17,969 bases of DNA. Source: UBA9337 sp036584565. GTDB lineage: Bacteria; Patescibacteriota; Minisyncoccia; Moranbacterales; UBA9337. The position numbers and the translations under genes are program-made. The notes below the pieces were generated by a model. That model was not told where the DNA came from, did no database searches, and worked only from the letters and a program-made list of their open reading frames with translations. This document shows positions 13,786 to 17,969 of this stretch, piece by piece. The stretch spans positions 1 through 17,969 of the forward strand of contig JAZHDF010000060.1 of NCBI GenBank assembly GCA_036584565.1, given 5' to 3'. How positions within the stretch are numbered: the first letter of the stretch is position 1; every line of letters starts with the position of its first letter.

Positions 13786-14703
13786 TTATCTGGTCTGGAG
13801 AAAGTTTTTTATACTAAGTTCTATCTCTTTATAATCAGTCAGCCATTTTATTTTCTTGTTTCTTTTAAACCAAGTTATTTGACGCTTGGCGTAGTTTTTT
13901 TCGGCCAGATATATTTTTTCCGTTAACTCTTCTTCATTTTTAATTTCGCCCCTTAAAAATTGAGGAATAAGTTTAAAGCTCAAACCGAAGCTTTCGATTT
14001 TTCCCCAACTCAAGCCGGATTCCTTTAATTTTTTAACTTCCGCAATCATTCCGGCTTGCAATCTTTTTCGGATATTAAGTTTGATTCTTTGGTGCAATTC
14101 CTCTTTTTTTCGAGCGATTCCGATCTGTAAAAAATCATATTTGTCATTTTCTTTAATTTTATTTTCGGGAACTCTGCCGAGGGTTTGGCAAATTTCAATG
14201 GCGCGAATAAGCCGGACTTTGTTTTTAGTGTCCACCGTTTTGGCGCGGACCGGATCTAATTTTTCCAAGCGCGTCAATAATTCTTCCAAGCTTTTGTTAC
14301 GTAGCTTGTTACGTAGCGCCCAATCGGGTTTGACTTCCGGATAGGCAACATCACTTACCAAGGCTTCTATCCAAAAACCGGTTCCGCCACAAATAATCGG
14401 AAGGCGGTTTCTTTTTGAAATTTCTCGGATTTTTTCTTCGGCTGCTTTTTTGAATTTGACCACACTAAAATCAGCCTCGGGACTTACTATTCCCAATAGA
14501 TGATGGGGAACAATTTTTTCTTCTTCGACAGTGGTGCGACCGCTACCGATTTCCAAGCCGGTGTAGATTTGCCGAGAATCGGCGGAAATAATTTCTCCGT
14601 TAAATTTTTGGGCCAGTTTGATGGCGACGGATGATTTCCCGCTGGCAGTAGGTCCTGAAATTACAATAATTTTAGATAGTTTTTTAGCGGCTGATTTTTT
14701 CAT
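13786..14703 (-). CDS. miaA: tRNA dimethylallyltransferase MiaA
   Basis: 305 residues, the usual length. P-loop GPTASGKS at 17-24; SADSRQIYTGLEIGSGRT at 40-57 corresponds to the family's ADSMQVYRGMDIGTAK block with catalytic Asp42; GGTGFWIEAL at 106-115; and the C-terminal YAKRQITWFKRN block. It transfers the dimethylallyl group to N6 of A37 in tRNAs reading UNN codons, the first step toward ms2i6A, which MiaB (encoded at 15307-16626) completes. Residues 130-137 are an exact LRNK-LRNK repeat from a 12-base tandem duplication. It converges with the PaaX/Cas2-like gene. Confidence 0.95.
   Translation of the reverse strand: MKKSAAKKLSKIIVISGPTASGKSSVAIKLAQKFNGEIISADSRQIYTGLEIGSGRTTVEEEKIVPHHLLGIVSPEADFSVVKFKKAAEEKIREISKRNRLPIICGGTGFWIEALVSDVAYPEVKPDWALRNKLRNKSLEELLTRLEKLDPVRAKTVDTKNKVRLIRAIEICQTLGRVPENKIKENDKYDFLQIGIARKKEELHQRIKLNIRKRLQAGMIAEVKKLKESGLSWGKIESFGLSFKLIPQFLRGEIKNEEELTEKIYLAEKNYAKRQITWFKRNKKIKWLTDYKEIELSIKNFLQTR
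14294..14317 (-). repeat. miaA: 12-base tandem duplication inside miaA
   Basis: TTGTTACGTAGC occurs twice in a row on the plus strand with no mismatch. On the coding strand it adds four codons in frame, giving LRNKLRNK in the insertion domain of MiaA. Confidence 0.85.
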
Positions 14704-14723
14704 AAAAAAAGGTTAACAAATGA

Positions 14724-14738
14724 TTGACATATTGTCAA
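14724..14738. promoter_or_regulatory. Dyad in the divergent miaA intergenic region
   Basis: TTGACA-TAT-TGTCAA is a perfect 6+6 inverted repeat, so each strand carries a consensus -35 hexamer. The matching -10 positions are weak on both strands (TAACCT toward miaA, TAGGCT toward 14824). It may be a shared promoter element or an operator. Confidence 0.4.
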
Positions 14739-14823
14739 AGATGATTTAGGCTTTTTATTAGTTCATAGCTTATTTATTGAGTATTTGAAATTTAAAATTA
14801 ATGAAATTAAAGGGGGTTAATGA

Positions 14824-15252
14824 ATGAAAAAAGATACTATCATTATAAATGATTTAGGCGATTTTTTCTTTCAGATTTATAATTCTGAAACTGAGAGTAA
14901 GATTAGCGATATTATCGATGCCACTCCAGATGTTTTTAAAAATCTAATGCAAATATTTGTTATCGAAGAGCTTCCCCCCTTGAGTCTACGTAGTCTAAGA
15001 GTTCAAATTCGTAAAAAAACAGGAGATATAATCAGATTTATCTTAAAAGATGAGCAAGCTATTAGAGAGGCAGAATCCTTCAATGATTGGTTGGATACCA
15101 TACCACTTATTCCAGAAATAACAAAGAGTAAGTTAAAAGATAACTATCGAAGAGCATGTATGCGATATGAAAACTTTTCTGATTGCCATTCTGGATTTGT
15201 GCAAGCGCAGGAGCTTTTAAGTACTTGGATGAAAAATAGCTTTTTTATCTAG
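14824..15252 (+). CDS. Unknown protein, orphan gene with strong Shine-Dalgarno
   Basis: 142 residues, mixed alpha/beta by appearance, no signal peptide and no TM helix. Acidic first half (ETESKISDIIDATPDVFKNL), a central basic strand pair (RSLRVQIRKKTGDIIRFIL) and a helical second half with Cys at about 111 and 120. No known motif recognised. It stands alone between divergent miaA and convergent miaB. A purine-rich AAAGGGGG lies 6-7 bases before the ATG, unlike nearly all neighbours, whose starts follow A/T runs. Its codons are more AT-rich with frequent AGA and ATA, hinting at recent acquisition, though this is a by-eye impression. A strong terminator follows. Confidence 0.75.
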   Translation: MKKDTIIINDLGDFFFQIYNSETESKISDIIDATPDVFKNLMQIFVIEELPPLSLRSLRVQIRKKTGDIIRFILKDEQAIREAESFNDWLDTIPLIPEITKSKLKDNYRRACMRYENFSDCHSGFVQAQELLSTWMKNSFFI

Positions 15253-15273
15253 TGTGTTTAAAGATGGGTATTT

Positions 15274-15309
15274 ACCCGATAAGCAAATTCGCTTATTGGG
15301 TGTTTTTTA
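15274..15309 (+). terminator. Rho-independent terminator after the orphan gene
   Basis: ACCCGATAAGC (15274-15284) pairs over 11 bp with GCTTATTGGGT (15291-15301), with one G-T pair and loop AAATTC, followed by GTTTTTT. It overlaps the miaB stop codon on the other strand. An alternative hairpin GGGTA-TT-TACCC (15266-15277) shares its left arm. Confidence 0.85.
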
Positions 15310-16626
15310 TCTCATTTTTCCTTCTAAATTCCAAGGAGTAACTTTGATAATTTTCACTTTAACAAAATTTCCTATCAGGTTTTTTTTATTTGATTTGAAC
15401 ATCACGTTTTTGAGGGTGCGGGTTTTGCCAAAATAGTTTTTTTCTTTTTGGTGATCGACCAAAATTTCCAGATTTTTATTTAAATACTTTTTATTATTGG
15501 CAAGGGCAGTTTGGGCAAGGATTTTATTGAGATATTTTTCCCGTCTCTCCTTTTCTTTTTTGCTGACATTGTCTTTCATTTTCCAGGCGACAGTTTCCGG
15601 TCGGCGGGAAAATTGACCGAAATAAACCATATCATATTTGGCTTTTTTCATAATATCGGCCGTTTCTCGGAATTGTTTTTGATTTTCGCCCGGAAAGCCG
15701 ACAATTATGTCGGAGGAAATAGCGAATAATTTAGCGGGCTTGTTTTTTTTGAAACCGGATTTTATTTTTTTTATTAAACCCAAATAATGTTTTCGAGTAT
15801 AATGGCGGTTCATATTTTTTAAAACTTCATCGGAACCGGATTGAAGGGGGAGGTGGATAAGTTCGCAAACTTTTTGGGATTTGGTTATAGTTTCGATAAG
15901 CGCATCGTTTATATCTTTGGGGTGCGGACTCATAAATCTGATCCAAAATTTTCCCGGGATTTTATTTATCATCTTTAACAGTTGTGAAAAATTAATTTCT
16001 TTTTTATTAAAAATTCCTTTGTAGCTATTAACATTTTGCCCCAGTAATGTTATTTCCCTATAGCCTTTTCGGATTAATTTTTTTATTTCATTTATGATTT
16101 CTTCCGCCGGGCGAGAAGTTTCTCTGCCTCGGGCGTAGGGCACCACACAGTAAGAACAAAAATTATTACAGCCGGTCATAATCGGTACACAGGCCTGGAA
16201 TTTATTTGTGTATCTTGGGTTTATTGATAAATAAGCTATCTTTTCTTGATTGGATGGCGAATTTTGAATTTTAAATTTTGAATTTTGAAAATTCTTGAGG
16301 ATGAAATTTTTGAGTAAGCCGAAATCGTTGATGGGAAAAAATAAATCCACCTTAGTCTTGAGGATTTTTTGAATATCTTTTCGGTGAGAAATGCAGCCGG
16401 TGAGAGCGATTTTTATCAAGGGATTATTTTTTCGGAGATTGTGAATTTGACCCAAGGCTCTGTCTTCGGCCATTTTGCGCACTCCGCAACTGTTAAAAAT
16501 TACCAAATCAGCCTCATTTATTTGAGAAGCTGTTTTAAACTTGTTTTTTTTCAAAAAGGAAGCCAATCTTTCCGAATCGGAGAAATTCATCTGACAGCCG
16601 AAAGTTTTGATAAAATATTTGGGCAT
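15307..16626 (-). CDS. miaB: tRNA-2-methylthio-N6-dimethylallyladenosine synthase MiaB
   Basis: 439 residues from the ATG at 16626. This start gives the family N-terminus (MPKYFIKTFGCQMN); the frame stays open 45 codons further up, but that part encodes a palindromic repeat. The N-terminal domain holds Cys11, Cys47 and Cys78 for the auxiliary 4Fe-4S cluster. The radical-SAM CNNFCSYC (Cys153, Cys157, Cys160) is followed by VVPYARGRE and LLGQNVNSY. The C-terminal 60 residues are a TRAM domain. It methylthiolates i6A37 made by MiaA. Residues 113-123 (FQNSKFKIQNS) come from an AT-rich repeat in a linker between the two Fe-S regions. Confidence 0.95.
   Translation of the reverse strand: MPKYFIKTFGCQMNFSDSERLASFLKKNKFKTASQINEADLVIFNSCGVRKMAEDRALGQIHNLRKNNPLIKIALTGCISHRKDIQKILKTKVDLFFPINDFGLLKNFILKNFQNSKFKIQNSPSNQEKIAYLSINPRYTNKFQACVPIMTGCNNFCSYCVVPYARGRETSRPAEEIINEIKKLIRKGYREITLLGQNVNSYKGIFNKKEINFSQLLKMINKIPGKFWIRFMSPHPKDINDALIETITKSQKVCELIHLPLQSGSDEVLKNMNRHYTRKHYLGLIKKIKSGFKKNKPAKLFAISSDIIVGFPGENQKQFRETADIMKKAKYDMVYFGQFSRRPETVAWKMKDNVSKKEKERREKYLNKILAQTALANNKKYLNKNLEILVDHQKEKNYFGKTRTLKNVMFKSNKKNLIGNFVKVKIIKVTPWNLEGKMR
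16260..16294 (-). repeat. miaB: AT-rich short repeat in frame inside miaB
   Basis: Units of AATTTTGAATTTT and variants occur in a row on the plus strand, encoding FQNSKFKIQNS in MiaB. A related pattern, TTGGAATTTTGGAATTTTG, precedes the tRNA-Gln gene at about 2123-2141. Confidence 0.6.
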
Positions 16627-16654
16627 ATTTTGATTATGATTGATTGAAGGTTTA

Positions 16655-16697
16655 AAATGGAGGCTAGACCTCCACAATGGAGGCTGAGCCTCCATTT
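16655..16697. repeat. Double palindromic repeat in the miaB leader
   Basis: Two units TGGAGGCTAGACCTCCA (16658-16674) and TGGAGGCTGAGCCTCCA (16678-16694) are joined by CAA. Each can fold alone; the outer AAATGGAGGCT and AGCCTCCATTT can also pair (11 bp) around an inner CCTCCA-CAA-TGGAGG hairpin. It lies 29 bases upstream of the miaB start, in the region shared with the divergent glycosyltransferase. Confidence 0.75.
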
Positions 16698-16765
16698 GAT
16701 GCAATCTTGCTGTTTTTTTTACTGCAACTATTAGCTTATCGGAAAACGCACCAAAAATCAACGCT

Positions 16766-16794
16766 TTGCGAAATGTCGGAAAATAGGCTATTAT
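16766..16794 (+). promoter_or_regulatory. Predicted promoter of the second glycosyltransferase, possibly leaderless
   Basis: TTGCGA (16766-16771), 17-base spacer, TATTAT (16789-16794). The expected transcription start, about 7 bases on, falls at the ATG at 16802, so the mRNA would have almost no leader. GAGGA ends 2 bases before ATG, too close for a normal Shine-Dalgarno. Confidence 0.4.
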
Positions 16795-16801
16795 TGAGGA
16801 T

Positions 16802-17911
16802 ATGAAAATAGCTTTAGTTCACGACTACTTGGTTCAATACGGCGGAGCGGAGAGGGTTTTGGAGTGTTTTACCGAAATTTATCCCGAAGCTCATATTTAT
16901 ACGATTATGCACGATAAAAAGTTGATGCATGGTGTTTTTGATGATAGAAAAATTCACACTTCTTTTTTGCAAAACTTTCCCCTGGCGCGCAAAAAACATC
17001 GAATTTTTCCTTTGTTGATGCCGAGCGCTATCGAGCAATTCGATTTTTCCAAATACGAGGTAGTGCTTTCCGATTCCTCCAGCTATGCCAAGGGAATTAT
17101 CACTTCTCCGGATACTTTGCATATTTGCTATATGCATACCCCGATGCGATATGCTTGGGATGACTGTCAAAAATACACTGATGATTTCGGCCTGCCTTCG
17201 TTTATAAAAAAACTGGTCCCGTTTTTTATGAGTTATATCCGACTTTGGGATTGGGCCAGCGCCCATCGGGTGGATAAATTTATCGCCAATTCCGATTTTG
17301 TCGCTAAGCGAATCAGAAAATATTATAACAAAAAAGCGGTGGTGATAAATCCGCCGGTGAATATAGAAAATTTTTATGTCGAAGAAGACGCTAACAAAAG
17401 AGGGGATTATTTTTTGATGGTGGGGAGATTAATTACTTATAAACGACATGATATAGCTATCAAGGCTTTCAATAAGTTGGGATTACCGCTAAAAATTATC
17501 GGGCGTGGTCCGGAAATGAAAAAGTTGAGAAAAATGGCCAAAGAAAATATCGAATTTTTAGGAAGAGTAGAAGATGCCGATTTGCCGAAGTATTATGCCA
17601 ATTGTCGAGCGTTTATTTTTCCTCAAGAGGAAGATTTCGGTATTGTGGCTATTGAGGCGATGGCGGCCGGCCGGCCATTGCTGGCTTATCGGGGCGGAGA
17701 TATTGTCGAGCATTTGGAGGAGGGGAGGACCGGTTTATTTATGGAGAGTCAAACGGTTTCGGAGGTGGTGAGAGTTATTGGTGAGTTCGAGGATAAAAAA
17801 TTTGACGGTCGATATATCAGGGGGAAAGCGTTGAAATTTGACAAGGCTGTTTTTAAGGAGAGAATAAAGATCTTTGTCGCCGAAGCTTTAAAGGAATACA
17901 GGAGAAACTGA
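16802..17911 (+). CDS. Glycosyltransferase, GT4 family (WbaZ/mannosyltransferase-like)
   Basis: 369 residues. The N-terminal KIALVHDYLVQYGGAERVL is the GT4 glycine-rich start; CYMHTPMRYAWDD at 109-121 is typical of the WbaZ-like mannosyltransferase branch. The hinge is YFLMVGRLITYKRHDIAIKA (203-222). E-x7-E is intact (Glu277, Glu285 in EEDFGIVAIEAMAAGRP), followed by YRGGDIVEHLEEGRTGLF. It would act at the cytoplasmic face in making an exopolysaccharide or lipid-linked glycan. It differs clearly from the first GT4 enzyme at 2263-3384, so it is not a recent duplicate. The next gene begins 19 bases after the stop. Confidence 0.92.
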   Translation: MKIALVHDYLVQYGGAERVLECFTEIYPEAHIYTIMHDKKLMHGVFDDRKIHTSFLQNFPLARKKHRIFPLLMPSAIEQFDFSKYEVVLSDSSSYAKGIITSPDTLHICYMHTPMRYAWDDCQKYTDDFGLPSFIKKLVPFFMSYIRLWDWASAHRVDKFIANSDFVAKRIRKYYNKKAVVINPPVNIENFYVEEDANKRGDYFLMVGRLITYKRHDIAIKAFNKLGLPLKIIGRGPEMKKLRKMAKENIEFLGRVEDADLPKYYANCRAFIFPQEEDFGIVAIEAMAAGRPLLAYRGGDIVEHLEEGRTGLFMESQTVSEVVRVIGEFEDKKFDGRYIRGKALKFDKAVFKERIKIFVAEALKEYRRN

Positions 17912-17930
17912 ACATAATAAATAAAAATTT

Positions 17931-17969
17931 ATGCCGGATTTAATTTTATATTGGAGACCTTTTTTGAGC
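17931..17969 (+). CDS. 5' end of a further gene, cut by the window edge
   Basis: ATG after AATAAAAATTT, the typical start context here, then 13 open codons (MPDLILYWRPFLS) to the edge. It lies 19 bases after the glycosyltransferase stop on the same strand. Too short to assign. Confidence 0.5.
   Translation, partial: MPDLILYWRPFLS

Noticed and set aside
14986..14995. TACGTAG shared by the orphan gene and the miaA tandem repeat
   Set aside because: A short palindrome of this size is expected by chance; flanks do not match.
16627..16761. Upstream extension of miaB by 45 codons
   Set aside because: This part encodes the palindromic repeat, and MPKYFIKTFGCQ is the normal MiaB start.

Overview
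The window is a compact, AT-rich bacterial chromosome segment that fits a Candidatus Patescibacteria (CPR / Parcubacteria-like) genome. This placement is an inference from gene style: no tool was run. The signs are short intergenic gaps; start codons mostly preceded by A/T runs rather than Shine-Dalgarno sequences; small unknown membrane proteins; an indirect Gln-tRNA route (gatB next to no glnS, with a tRNA-Gln present); salvage-style thymidylate genes; and several kinds of short dispersed palindromic repeats, some of them inside genes.

Layout. Positions 1-262 hold no gene, only a degenerate dispersed repeat with a terminator-like hairpin. Next come a small secreted protein with one FnIII-like domain (263-703), a terminator, a promoter, and a two-gene unit of a rubrerythrin-like protein and an LpxH-like metallophosphoesterase (853-2076). 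A tRNA-Gln(CTG) lies at 2150-2220, followed by a GT4 glycosyltransferase (2263-3384). Three tightly spaced minus-strand genes (6659 down to 3389) encode a GT-C-like polytopic membrane protein, a one-TM protein with repeats of an S-layer-associated type, and a small 4-TM protein. They look like an envelope-assembly operon.

Positions 6900-11218, plus strand, form a nearly complete dTMP supply cluster: a small 4-TM protein, dCMP deaminase, a P-loop (d)NMP-kinase-like protein, a two-domain ThyX-like thymidylate synthase, thymidylate kinase and dUTPase. Together these would convert dCMP and dUTP to dUMP, then dTMP, then dTDP. gatB (11423-12898) follows with its own promoter and terminator.

The most unusual part is 12988-13711. 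A PaaX-type winged-helix protein with a Cas2-like C-terminal domain is bracketed by two nearly identical (36 of 37 bases), directly oriented palindromes. Copy 1 overlaps the predicted -35 box of the gene and copy 2 forms a perfect 16-bp hairpin followed by six T. This could be a self-regulated gene, or a small mobile unit built like a RAYT/REP or IS200 element but with a Cas2-fold protein.

The right part holds miaA (minus), an orphan unknown gene with an unusually strong Shine-Dalgarno (14824-15252), miaB (minus) with palindromic repeats in its leader and an in-frame AT-rich repeat, a second GT4 glycosyltransferase (16802-17911), and the first 13 codons of a further gene at the edge. miaA and miaB catalyse successive steps of A37 modification (ms2i6A) in tRNAs.
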